A stretch of 27,908 nucleotides of DNA from an uncultured Clostridia bacterium (GTDB lineage Bacteria; Bacillota; Clostridia; Oscillospirales; Ruminococcaceae). The stretch is from the NCBI GenBank assembly GCA_937892655.1, contig CALBJC010000051.1:1-27908 (forward strand), in the 5' to 3' direction. The translations under genes were made by a program, and so were the position numbers. The notes below the pieces were generated by a model that was not told the origin of the DNA, made no database searches, and was given only the letters and a program-made list of their open reading frames with translations. Below, piece after piece: positions 16,101-23,763 of the stretch (positions are counted from its first letter, which is position 1; every line of letters begins with the position of its first letter).

Positions 16101-16131
16101 TTGACTCTGACGTTACGTCATAGTATATACT
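16101..16131 (+). promoter_or_regulatory. MerR-type promoter with 19-bp spacer and central dyad
   Basis: -35 TTGACT (16101-16106) and -10 TATACT (16126-16131) are separated by 19 bp rather than 17. The spacer holds the perfect palindrome TGACGTTACGTCA, extending to a 21-bp dyad (16104-16124) with one mismatched pair. An over-long spacer carrying a dyad is the signature of promoters activated by MerR-family proteins through DNA untwisting. The gene downstream encodes such a protein, so autoactivation is likely. Confidence 0.8.
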
Positions 16132-16152
16132 CAAAATTAAGGAGATGATTTT

Positions 16153-16887
16153 ATGAATATAAAAGAGTTTTCAAAGCTCTGTAATGTCAGCGTGCGCACA
16201 CTGCATTATTATGACCAGATAGGTCTTCTGAAGCCCTCATCTGTCGATGAAAACAACGGCTACCGCTGTTATGATGAAAAATGCCTTGAGCGTATGCAGC
16301 AGATTTTGTTTTACCGTGAGCTTGAGTTTTCACTATCCGATATTCATGAAATTTTATCCTCAGAAAATTTTGATAAGAAAAAGGCTCTGTCAGGGCAAAA
16401 ACAGCTTTTAGCTCTCAAAAAAGAACGATTAGAGCGCTTGATATCCGCCCTTGATGATGCATTGAAAGGAGAAAATATACCTATGAACGTATTTGACAAC
16501 AGCGAATTTGAGAAAACCCGCCAGCAGTATGCTGATGAAGCGAGAGAAAAGTGGGGAGAAACTGCCGCTTACAAAGAAAGCGCTGAAAAAACAAAAGATT
16601 ATACAAAAGAAAAGTATTCTGAATTAAATGACAAGATGACAAAGCTCATCTGCGAGTTTTCAGCCTGCAAAAATAACTTAAACCCGCCTGACAGCGATAT
16701 AGCACAAGCTCTGGTTTTAAAGTGGCAGAATTTCATTACAGAAAACTACTATACCTGCACCAAAGAAATCTTAAAAGGTCTCTCACAGATGTATACAGCC
16801 GATGAGCGATTTAAAGAAAACATCGATAAGCAGGGTGAGGGTACAGCAGAATATATGAGCAAAGCGATTGAAATATATTGCAGATGA
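16153..16887 (+). CDS. MerR-family regulator with TipAS ligand-binding domain
   Basis: A 244-residue regulator. Residues 1-70 form the MerR winged helix (MNIKEFSKLCNVSVRTLHYY, then the GLLKPS wing and GYRCYDE). A coiled coil follows at about 75-108 (KKERLERLISALDDAL). Residues about 118-244 resemble TipAS, the domain of TipA/Mta-like regulators that binds thiopeptides or other antibiotics: QYADEAREKWGETAAYKES is the typical opening. A GGAGATG ribosome binding site precedes the ATG. The promoter at 16101-16131 is a fitting target for its own product. No drug pump is directly downstream; the ABC exporter at 13182 and the MATE gene are on other transcripts. Confidence 0.9.
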   Translation: MNIKEFSKLCNVSVRTLHYYDQIGLLKPSSVDENNGYRCYDEKCLERMQQILFYRELEFSLSDIHEILSSENFDKKKALSGQKQLLALKKERLERLISALDDALKGENIPMNVFDNSEFEKTRQQYADEAREKWGETAAYKESAEKTKDYTKEKYSELNDKMTKLICEFSACKNNLNPPDSDIAQALVLKWQNFITENYYTCTKEILKGLSQMYTADERFKENIDKQGEGTAEYMSKAIEIYCR

Positions 16888-16890
16888 ATA

Positions 16891-16919
16891 AAAGCCGACG
16901 GGTTACCGTCGGCTTTTGC
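16891..16919 (+). terminator. Terminator of the MerR gene
   Basis: An 8-bp GC-rich stem GCCGACGG/CCGTCGGC (16894-16913), extended by AAA/TTT pairs, with a GTTA loop and following T-run, starts 4 bp after the stop codon. Confidence 0.88.
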
Positions 16920-16948
16920 TTTACTTTATCGACAGAATATGGTATACT
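16920..16948 (+). promoter_or_regulatory. Promoter of the EAL gene
   Basis: -35-like TTTACT (16920-16925), 17-bp spacer, TGG plus -10 TATACT (16943-16948). The start codon is 48 bp downstream. Confidence 0.55.
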
Positions 16949-16995
16949 TTATAGCATAAACATCATTTTCCCATTTACTCAAAGAAGGTAAACTT

Positions 16996-18972
16996 ATGAA
17001 CAAGGCAAGAGAAAAGCGAATTAAGAAATTCAAGAAAAAGAATGTATGGCCGTCAATAGTGGGCTTATTTGTAATCCTTCTGTTGTCAGTTATTATTCTT
17101 GTAGCGGCTATGGTAGTATCAGCGGTTGACGTTGTATACAGAAAGGTCAATGACAGTAATAAAACCTCGCTCAAGGTTGCAGAGCTTTTTGCAGACTATA
17201 ATGCTGATACTGCATCAGATATTGAGCAGAAGGTTTTAGACCATATAGATATACTCGATGATATAAAGGCGGTTTCAGTAACTGACGCTGACAAAAATCC
17301 TCTATGGTCAAGCAGCGGCGAATACCCTGACAGCGATAAAGCAGAGCATACAGACCTTGTGACAAATTCTCAGGGCGATGAGCTTGGCGTAATTTTTGTG
17401 GATTTTGATCAGCAGGCATTTGTGGTAAAAGATGATAGCTTTACTATCAAAAAATCAGCGCTGATGAAAATTCTCTTTACATGGGAGTTTGATGACGATG
17501 TAGAGTTTACAAGCGTAAATCTCTGGTATGTCATTCCTGTAAACGGAATGAATGTTATGGTTTTGGATAACATTCCTGTTTTATACAGAGATTTTCTTAT
17601 GATGAAGATATGCACAGCTCTCTGCGCTGTTGTAATTGTGATTTTAGTAATGTACTATCTTTCAACAGTTATCAGTATGGCAATAAGCGTGCATAAAACA
17701 GCAAAAATTCTCTATACCGATATGGTAACTGGCGGTAACAACTGGCTGTTATTTATCAAAAAAGGAACAAGCCTTCTCAAGAAGAATAAGAAGGGTCAGC
17801 AAAACTATGCTATGGTTCATCTTGGTATGCGTAAGTATCGAAGCTTCTGTACCTGCTTTGGCGTAAATAAGGGGCAGGAGCTTATCGAGAGCTTTTACAA
17901 TGTTCTCAGAAAAGACCTCAAGCGTAAAGAGGTTATGGCGCATCAGGAAAACTCCGAGTTTGGTCTGTTGCTTACCTTTACAGATAAATTTGACCTCGAA
18001 GCGAGAATACGCAGAATTGAGAATAATTTAAGCGCTGTAGTACCTGGTATGAAAATGTATTTCGGAGTAGGCGGCTATATCGTGAATGCGGGCGAGCATG
18101 ATGTTGAGCAGTTATACAATAACGCTATGATTGCCTGCGAAATGCTCAGCGAAGAAAATGAAGATAAGATAGCATACTTTGATGTTGAAATGAATAATCA
18201 GAAGCTTTGGGAGCGTAAGGTTGAAGACGATATGGAAAAAGCTCTTGCAAACAGAGAATTCCAGGTTTATCTCCAGCCGAAAATCAGCACAAATGAAGAG
18301 GTGATAGGCGGAGCAGAGGCGCTTGTCCGCTGGATGCATCCAACAGAAGGCTTTATCTCTCCAAACCGCTTTATCCCTATCTTTGAAAGAAACGGCTTTA
18401 TCCTAAAGCTTGATGACTATATGCTCGAAGAGATTGCAAGGGTTCAGGCTCAGTGGCTCACAATAGGTAAAGAGCTTATCCCGATTTCAGTAAATGTTTC
18501 AAGAGCGCATTTTACAAGAGAGGATTTAGCAGAGCATATCTGTTCAATTGTAGATAAATACAACGTTCCTCACGATGTAATCGAGCTTGAGCTTACAGAA
18601 AGCGCATTCTTTGATGATAAGAAAGCGCTCTTAAATACCGTTCAGAAACTGCGCTCAGCAGGCTTTAAGGTATCAATGGATGACTTCGGAGCAGGCTATT
18701 CATCGCTCAACTCATTAAAGGAGCTTCAGATCGACGTTTTAAAAATCGACGCAGATTTCTTCCGCGGCACAGATGTTGAAGAAAGAGGTCTTCTCATCGT
18801 ATCAGAGGTAATAGACCTTGCAAAGAAGCTCAATATGAAGATAGTAGCTGAAGGTATCGAGAGCAAAGAGCAGGTAGAATTCTTAACCGCCCAGGAATGC
18901 GACCTCATCCAGGGTTACTTCTACGCAAAACCAATGCCTGTAACAGAATTTGCAGAGAAGTATATCGTATAA
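16996..18972 (+). CDS. Membrane c-di-GMP phosphodiesterase: degenerate GGDEF plus EAL
   Basis: A 658-residue signalling protein. A basic N-terminus leads into TM1 (about 19-43), an extracytoplasmic sensor (44-203) and TM2 (about 204-228). Residues about 240-395 have the GGDEF fold, but the signature site reads ENSEF (318-322), so cyclase activity is not expected. The EAL domain (about 410-658) is complete: E441 in EALVRW, N500, E532 in ELTES, D562-D563 in DDFGAGYSS, K583 in LKID, E619 and E622 in AEGIES, and Q639. It should therefore hydrolyse c-di-GMP, with the GGDEF part perhaps acting as a GTP-binding regulator. AGAAGG precedes the ATG. It is a single-gene transcript. Confidence 0.92.
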   Translation: MNKAREKRIKKFKKKNVWPSIVGLFVILLLSVIILVAAMVVSAVDVVYRKVNDSNKTSLKVAELFADYNADTASDIEQKVLDHIDILDDIKAVSVTDADKNPLWSSSGEYPDSDKAEHTDLVTNSQGDELGVIFVDFDQQAFVVKDDSFTIKKSALMKILFTWEFDDDVEFTSVNLWYVIPVNGMNVMVLDNIPVLYRDFLMMKICTALCAVVIVILVMYYLSTVISMAISVHKTAKILYTDMVTGGNNWLLFIKKGTSLLKKNKKGQQNYAMVHLGMRKYRSFCTCFGVNKGQELIESFYNVLRKDLKRKEVMAHQENSEFGLLLTFTDKFDLEARIRRIENNLSAVVPGMKMYFGVGGYIVNAGEHDVEQLYNNAMIACEMLSEENEDKIAYFDVEMNNQKLWERKVEDDMEKALANREFQVYLQPKISTNEEVIGGAEALVRWMHPTEGFISPNRFIPIFERNGFILKLDDYMLEEIARVQAQWLTIGKELIPISVNVSRAHFTREDLAEHICSIVDKYNVPHDVIELELTESAFFDDKKALLNTVQKLRSAGFKVSMDDFGAGYSSLNSLKELQIDVLKIDADFFRGTDVEERGLLIVSEVIDLAKKLNMKIVAEGIESKEQVEFLTAQECDLIQGYFYAKPMPVTEFAEKYIV

Positions 18973-19275
18973 AGAAAAAGAAAATGAAAACAAAGACAAC
19001 AGCCTTGAAATGCAACCAACGCATTTCAAGGCTGTGCTATTATTGCAATAGGAAAAGATAGCTGATACTTCCAGCGTACGCACTTTCGAAAATAACCGTA
19101 GCGGTGGTTCTCAAAATGGAAAGTGATGATTTTCTGCCGCTTTTGAAGAATCTATAATCAACATTCAAATTAACTTTGGTAATAATTACTGGGCTCTGCG
19201 TGGATCTTTAGAGGTCCAATTATCAATATCAGAAGCCTTAATATAAAATCGTTTCTTGATTCACATCTTTAATAT
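18973..19275. other. Intergenic stretch between EAL gene and putative nuclease gene
   Basis: About 300 bp without a supported gene. It holds the hairpin at 19000-19034 and a short open frame without a start codon (19062-19139, containing KITVAVVLKMESDDFLPLL) that may be a decayed coding fragment. No terminator with a T-run was found for the leftward gene ending at 19276. Confidence 0.4.
19000..19034. repeat. Hairpin repeat copy A (CTTGAAATGC...GCATTTCAAG)
   Basis: A perfect 14-bp stem with the 7-nt loop AACCAAC lies 28 bp after the EAL stop codon. Where a terminator would have a T-run, this copy reads GTGCTATTATT, so it is a poor terminator as it stands. A near-copy is found at 23762-23792. 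Confidence 0.75.
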
Positions 19276-20400
19276 TTATGGTGTTTTTCTAAAATTCTTT
19301 ATTCTTTCTATAACCGATTCTAAAAGTTGTTTGTTTTCTCGCTTAGGTGCAAGATATTCTTTCATATCCATAAAGATATTATCAATATCCTGCAAATCTG
19401 AATCAGTATATATCAAAGTAAAGATATTTAAATTTCGATAATAATCTTTGTGCTTTTTCATTTCATGTTCGAAATTTGCTTTTGCCTCTTCATTAACTTC
19501 TTTTTGTGTTTTCCCTTTAATACCACCAAGATAACCATGAGTGGACCATGGCGAAAACTCAAAACCCAGTTTTTCTAAGGTGATTGGGTTAATAATAGTG
19601 AAATCAAGCCTATAAACATGATTGTTTTCTAATCCGTTATATCTTAGTTCAGGTATAAGAAGCGGCACTTTGTAGGGGTTATCACTACTTCTAACATATT
19701 CACTATATAATTTGGCAATTTTTAATTCATACGGAGAACCCGATAAGCGTACCAAAACATTTTTAAAGAAAGCGAGATACTCGTCAACTGAGTTGAATTT
19801 AATCTTATCATTTTCATATGGGATAACCAATCCGGTTTCTAGTATATGACCAATTGTAAAGTAATCTTGTCTAAAATGCCGTATTTCACTAACATCGTTT
19901 TCCCAATTCCCGTTTTTAAATCTCGGGGTTATTAGCAGACCATAAACAGCATTTTTTTGGCCTATCCAAAGTTCAGCATCTTTTTCAGTAGGCCTAATTT
20001 TTGATATAGAATAACAGTTGCGCCAATAGGTTCGCTTTAAAAATAATATGGTGTATTGCATTAAATCATCATCGTTTACCAATAGTTGCTGAAAATTGTA
20101 TGCAGCGCGTATTTCTTCCATTCCTTTATCAACCACTTCGATATGGTTAAGCAATCCGTCAAACCACATCGAAACATATTGATCCGGTGAAGTAATCACA
20201 TCGTTAGTGATATTGAGATATGTATTGTTTTTACTTCCGATTTTTGCATTAAGAGACAATTCCTGAGATTTTAAATCATCAGGTTTATCTTCATTAAAAG
20301 TATATCGTTCCAAAATTTTTGGCAACAATGCTTTAAGCTGTTTTGTTAGCTCCTCAACTTTTTGCTTACGTAAAACTTCATATTTTTGGTTTTCCGTCAT
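19276..20400 (-). CDS. Unrecognised protein with possible PD-(D/E)XK-like nuclease core
   Basis: A 374-residue soluble protein that I cannot assign to a named family. The start is ATG at 20400: AGAAGGTG lies 6 bases before it, whereas the in-frame GTG at 20409 would leave no room for a ribosome binding site. The N-terminal 35 residues are Lys/Glu/Leu-rich and helical. Around residues 247-297, a pattern IPELRYN (E251), VYRLDFTIIN (D266), LGFEFSPWSTHG (E281) and then lysines resembles the E...D...ExK layout of restriction-like nucleases, but the usual Lys is replaced by Ser283. No membrane segment. It lies just downstream of an integrase remnant, the usual place for prophage cargo such as defence genes. 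Nuclease assignment is tentative. Confidence 0.55.
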   Translation of the reverse strand: MTENQKYEVLRKQKVEELTKQLKALLPKILERYTFNEDKPDDLKSQELSLNAKIGSKNNTYLNITNDVITSPDQYVSMWFDGLLNHIEVVDKGMEEIRAAYNFQQLLVNDDDLMQYTILFLKRTYWRNCYSISKIRPTEKDAELWIGQKNAVYGLLITPRFKNGNWENDVSEIRHFRQDYFTIGHILETGLVIPYENDKIKFNSVDEYLAFFKNVLVRLSGSPYELKIAKLYSEYVRSSDNPYKVPLLIPELRYNGLENNHVYRLDFTIINPITLEKLGFEFSPWSTHGYLGGIKGKTQKEVNEEAKANFEHEMKKHKDYYRNLNIFTLIYTDSDLQDIDNIFMDMKEYLAPKRENKQLLESVIERIKNFRKTP

Positions 20401-20435
20401 TTTTTTCACCTTCTATCTATAACGTTAACTAATCC

Positions 20436-20619
20436 TTAATAGGGAATATTGTTATATTGATTTTTAGGGATGACAATATGCTCTACAGGGTTGAAATCCA
20501 TTACTCTGTTATTAATTGACAATTGCATAAACATACTAATACTTACCATTACCAAGATAAATCTTAGATTCAATTCTTCCATCTGGTCTTACAGAGTTTC
20601 TGCTTTTGGGCATTGTCAT
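20436..20619 (-). pseudogene. Tyrosine integrase remnant with large internal deletion
   Basis: Minus-strand reading from the ATG at 20613, after AAAGGAG, gives MPKSRNSVRPDGRIESKIYL, GNGKY, then a TAG stop (20536-20538), then YVYA. This matches the N-terminal AP2-like arm-binding domain of Tn916/phage integrases, where a KYKYVYGKT-type run is usual. A second frame directly after gives INNRVMDFNPVEHIVIPKN, like the end of the core-binding domain (N-P-x-x-x-x-x-x-P-K), before a TAA at 20436. About 100 codons between the two pieces and the whole catalytic domain are missing. It cannot encode a working recombinase. Confidence 0.6.
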
Positions 20620-20637
20620 CAACTCCTTTTATACATA

Positions 20638-20988
20638 TCACTTGAAATATACTACCAAAACTCCAATCATTATAATTAAAACAAATGAAGATGCAACTTC
20701 CAATAATCCGCTTGTAAATGTTCCTTCTAAAGGTATGTCAAAACAAAAAGAACATTCACTCTTATCTAATTCTTTAGCTTTCTTTATGGTAACTTCATCA
20801 TATTCAGAAATGTATGCTTTCATACAATCGTCTGTATGAAATGCGCTGTCAGAATAATTTATGTAGCAGTAATTATTTTCTTCTTCGATACTGTTTTTAG
20901 TATTCCAAAGAAAGCCTAGCAAAAATAGTAGAACCACTTCTATGATTATAAAGATTATAGTGTCAATCAAACTTGAATCACGAGACAA
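20638..20988 (-). CDS. Small membrane protein with Ada-like zinc-binding loop
   Basis: A 116-residue protein with a TM helix near each end (about residues 8-26 and 92-114). The soluble part between them carries YINYSDSAFHTDDC...KKAKELDKSECSFC, an H-x3-C...C-x2-C arrangement that resembles the Ada-type metal-binding motif (YH-x3-C, eA-x-x-x-G-x-x-C-x-x-C). The start is taken as TTG at 20988, because AAGGAG sits 7 bases upstream; the in-frame GTG at 20997 overlaps that site. It starts 12 bp after the repressor stop, so both are on one transcript. Function unknown; a lysogenically expressed gene between repressor and integrase is often cargo such as superinfection exclusion. Confidence 0.6.
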   Translation of the reverse strand: MSRDSSLIDTIIFIIIEVVLLFLLGFLWNTKNSIEEENNYCYINYSDSAFHTDDCMKAYISEYDEVTIKKAKELDKSECSFCFDIPLEGTFTSGLLEVASSFVLIIMIGVLVVYFK

Positions 20989-21000
20989 TAAAATCACTCC

Positions 21001-21693
21001 TTATAATGCACTCATAAAATATACGGCTTTTCCAAGACAACGAATTGAGTTTAGTTCTTCGTCCATATAAACAAGTGGAGGATATTTTGGATTTTCGGCA
21101 ACAAGCATTAACTTATTATCGTCTTTATAATAATACCATCTTTTGAGAGTTGCTTCATTGTCGATTATTACTGCGGCAATTTCACCATTATTTACTATAG
21201 GCTGTTGCTTGATGAACACAATATCACCATTCATAATGCGAGCGTTGATCATACTGTCGCCTTTGGCGGTGAGACAGAAGTCAGCCTCGATATCCATATC
21301 AGCCATTAAATAATGTTCTTTGTTTTCGTTGGCCCAGATGGTTTTTCCACAAGTTATTTCACTAAGCATAGGGAATCGTTTTAAGTGGATAGGTGATAAA
21401 TTGTCAAATTTACTTATGATGGATGCAGGTTCATCGTATGATTCATACTTTTCCTCAAAAGAGCCCATATCATCAGATTTGCCAGATAACCAGTCAGGGC
21501 TTACGTTAAGTTGCTTGGCCATAGCATGAAGAACAGGTATTTTGATGTAAGATATCTTTCCGTTTTCGTAGCGCTGGATTGTGGATTTATTAAGCCATAC
21601 AAGGTCGCCTAATTCTCCTTGAGTAAGCTTCAGCTGTTCTCTGCGGAATTTGATGCGCCTTCCTATTTCCAACAAGTCAAGTTGATTATTCAT
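21001..21693 (-). CDS. LexA/CI-type phage repressor (XRE HTH plus S24 peptidase)
   Basis: A 230-residue, apparently intact repressor. Residues 6-70 form an XRE helix-turn-helix (LKLTQGELGDLVWLNKSTIQRYENGK). Residues about 108-228 form the S24 autoprotease: cleavage site C115-G116 in SEITCGK, nucleophile S147 in KGDSM and base K184 in EATLKRW. Such proteins repress lytic genes and self-cleave when RecA filaments form after DNA damage. The start is supported by a near-perfect AAAGGAGG. It faces a cro-like pseudogene across a region with three matching operators, one of which overlaps its own promoter, so it is autoregulated. Confidence 0.92.
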   Translation of the reverse strand: MNNQLDLLEIGRRIKFRREQLKLTQGELGDLVWLNKSTIQRYENGKISYIKIPVLHAMAKQLNVSPDWLSGKSDDMGSFEEKYESYDEPASIISKFDNLSPIHLKRFPMLSEITCGKTIWANENKEHYLMADMDIEADFCLTAKGDSMINARIMNGDIVFIKQQPIVNNGEIAAVIIDNEATLKRWYYYKDDNKLMLVAENPKYPPLVYMDEELNSIRCLGKAVYFMSAL

Positions 21694-21724
21694 GGTATAC
21701 CTCCTTTAACTTTTCTTTAATAGT

Positions 21725-21753
21725 AGTATATCACGAACAATTGCATTGTGCAA
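21725..21753 (-). promoter_or_regulatory. Repressor promoter overlapping operator 1
   Basis: Minus strand: -35 TTGCAC (21748-21753), 17-bp spacer, TGA plus -10 TATACT (21725-21730). The -35 box is part of operator 1. Confidence 0.75.
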
Positions 21754-21754
21754 T
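21740..21754. promoter_or_regulatory. Repressor operator 1
   Basis: ATTGCA-TTG-TGCAAT, a perfect 15-bp dyad, covers the -35 box of the repressor promoter. Confidence 0.8.
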
Positions 21755-21781
21755 ATCAAATAAAAATATTTTTACAAAAAG

Positions 21782-21794
21782 TTGCACAATGCTA
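21782..21794. promoter_or_regulatory. Repressor operator 2 (imperfect)
   Basis: TTGCA-CAA-TGCTA matches the other operators with one base changed. It abuts the -35 box of the rightward promoter (21795). Confidence 0.7.
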
Positions 21795-21824
21795 TTGATA
21801 AACAAAAAACACTTGTGCTATTAT
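21795..21824 (+). promoter_or_regulatory. Rightward (early/cro) promoter
   Basis: -35 TTGATA (21795-21800), 18-bp spacer, TGC plus -10 TATTAT (21819-21824), placed between operators 2 and 3. Confidence 0.7.
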
Positions 21825-21835
21825 GAGATTGTTGA

Positions 21836-21850
21836 GTTGCACAATGCAAC
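21836..21850. promoter_or_regulatory. Repressor operator 3
   Basis: GTTGCA-CAA-TGCAAC, a perfect 15-bp dyad just downstream of the expected rightward start site. Confidence 0.8.
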
Positions 21851-21868
21851 AAGAAAAAGGAAAGGAAA

Positions 21869-22080
21869 ATGGTCAACACAAACAAAATTTAAGGACGAAT
21901 GAAGGAGCTCGAGATCGCACAGGCTGATGTAGCTAAGGCACTTAATCTAGCGCAGCCAACGGTTTGCCAGAAGATTAATAACATTCGTCCTTTTGATTTG
22001 TCTGAAGCAAAAAGCTCGCTGAATTACTGCACATATCACTTGCTGATACTGATTTTTGGACATTAAATTTTATGCGTTAA
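21869..22080 (+). pseudogene. Cro-like small HTH regulator, inactivated
   Basis: After AAAGGAAAGG, the ATG at 21869 starts MVNTNKI, then TAA at codon 8 (21890-21892), then in the same frame GRMKELEIAQADVAKALNLA and QPTVCQKINNIRPFDLSEA, a clear XRE-type helix-turn-helix. Codon 8 was probably AAA (Lys). Near 22008-22014 one base has been lost; in the shifted frame the tail reads KLAELLHISLADTDFWTLN to a TAA at 22078. Two independent lesions show that it is dead, although a restart at the ATG of MKELEIAQ (21899-22066, 55 codons) is possible. It sits where Cro is expected, downstream of operator 3. Confidence 0.75.
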
Positions 22081-22087
22081 AAATTGC

Positions 22088-23763
22088 ATGACGCCACAGC
22101 GTGCAGATATGACAGCGAATAGCTCAAATAATATTGAAACCGTTGCAAAGAAACAGTACACAGATGAAAACTTGCAGAAGATATTTACTGAGGCATTTGA
22201 GGAAGCTCAGGCAAGCGGTAAAAATTACAGAGTTGATGATTTTACCCTTGCATTCTCTCATTATTATCAGGCAGGCTTGGAAGATGGCAGAAGCGGCGCA
22301 TCTGTTGAAGACGGCTACGCTAAAGTAAGAAACGATGTACTATCTGAGGTTATGGACATAGCTCCATCAATTAAGCAGAAGGCTTACTCAGCAGGTCAGG
22401 TGTTCGGAACGCAGAGAATGACAGAGCAGAAGGCTTATGTTCCACCGGTAAGCGCAACCGCAGGCGTAAACAAGGCGCTTTCAAGCGGCTACTCTAAGAT
22501 TAATAAGGGCATGGCTCGTTCTCTTGATAAGCTCGGTAAGGTATTAGGCGTGAATATTGTTATAGATTCTGTCAATGACTTAGAAAAGTACAAAATCAAT
22601 ACCGATGCGGAAGGCGGTCAGGTAATCAACGGCTTCCACATCGCAAAGGATGATACCGTTCATATTGTAGCCGAGAATTCCGATAAAGCTATTATCAAGG
22701 CTCTTGCGCACGAAATTACTCACCGTTCAGAATTTTTCTCACCTGAAGAACATCAAAAGCTTCGTGATGTTGTTATCAAGGCTATGGGCAATAAATTCAA
22801 CAAAGTGCTTGAGGCTAAGCGTAAGTTATATGGTGATATTTCTTATGATGAGCTCGTAAACGAGGTAGTCGCAGATGCTACAGAAGCTTTCTTGGCTGAT
22901 GAAGCGTTTTTTGATGAGCTTGTAAAAACCGATAGAAGCTTAGCTCAGAAGGTACTTGACTTCATTCGAGATGTTCTCAAGAAAATCTCATCAATGCTCA
23001 GAGAAAGCGGTTTGTCTACAGCTGAAGCAAAGATACTCTATGAGAATAAAAAGTATCTCAAGCAGGCTGAAAAGCTGTGGGTAGATGCGCTTGAGGCGAC
23101 AGCTCAAGAGCAGCCGAGACTCGCAACTCTGAGGCACAAAAAACACCGATACACAGAGTAACGGTGAGGGTGTGAGGTTTTCACTGTCATCAACTAAGAA
23201 AAAATCATTAACTGCTAACGAATATAACATTGCTAGAACGGCTATTGTAAACAACCATAAAGGGATATTGATTGAAGACTTTGCTGTATATGTCATCAGC
23301 GATGCGAGTGTAGACAACACTAAAATTTTATGCTATGATAGAGAAGATGATTATGATTTCGAAATTACCGAAGTGTTTATGATCGAAAATTATAACTATA
23401 CAGTTAACGACAAAATCGAAAATCCTGCAGTTGTTTTAGCGAAAGGAGTAAAGAATGGTTATTCAGTCGAAGAACTCGAAAAAATATTGCGCAACAGTAA
23501 TATTGATGATGGACAGGTATTCAAAATCTACAGTAATGAAAGCGGTAGATTTGTTGAATTCAAAGAATTTATTGAAAGAAGTAAATCAGCTCGTAGAAGA
23601 GAATTTGAGCGAAAGTACATTTTTGGAGAAACTTCAGAAATTAGAGATGATATAAAGTTTTCTATCTCTCCTGCTCAGGATGCCGAGTATATCGCCAGCC
23701 AATGACGCAATCTTAGAAGATGTTGTAAAGGAAAACGCTGAGCTTCGTGGCATTATCTCGGAG
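22088..23763 (+). pseudogene. Frameshifted fragment of a large phage-type protein with HEITH metalloprotease motif
   Basis: Three frames in series look like one ancestral gene. Frame 1 (22088-23161, 357 codons, open from 22067) has H208-E-I-T-H212 in LAHEITHRSEFF and a downstream Glu in ELVNEVVADATEAFL, the layout of a zinc peptidase domain, then KVLDFIRDVLKKI. A run of six A at 23138-23143 shifts the frame; with one A fewer the protein continues KNTDTQSNGEGVRFSLS into frame 2 (to 23705). Frame 2 ends at KFSISPAQDAEYIAS, and frame 3 (from about 23680) continues SPANDAILEDVVKENAELRG. RFSLS and KFSIS blocks and this architecture are familiar from very large minor-head or polyvalent phage/ICE proteins. 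There is no ribosome binding site, so the 5' end is also lost. Confidence 0.65.

Noticed and set aside
19062..19139. Short start-less frame containing KITVAVVLKMESDDFLPLL
   Set aside because: Only about 26 codons, no start or ribosome binding site; possibly a decayed gene piece, but too short to claim.
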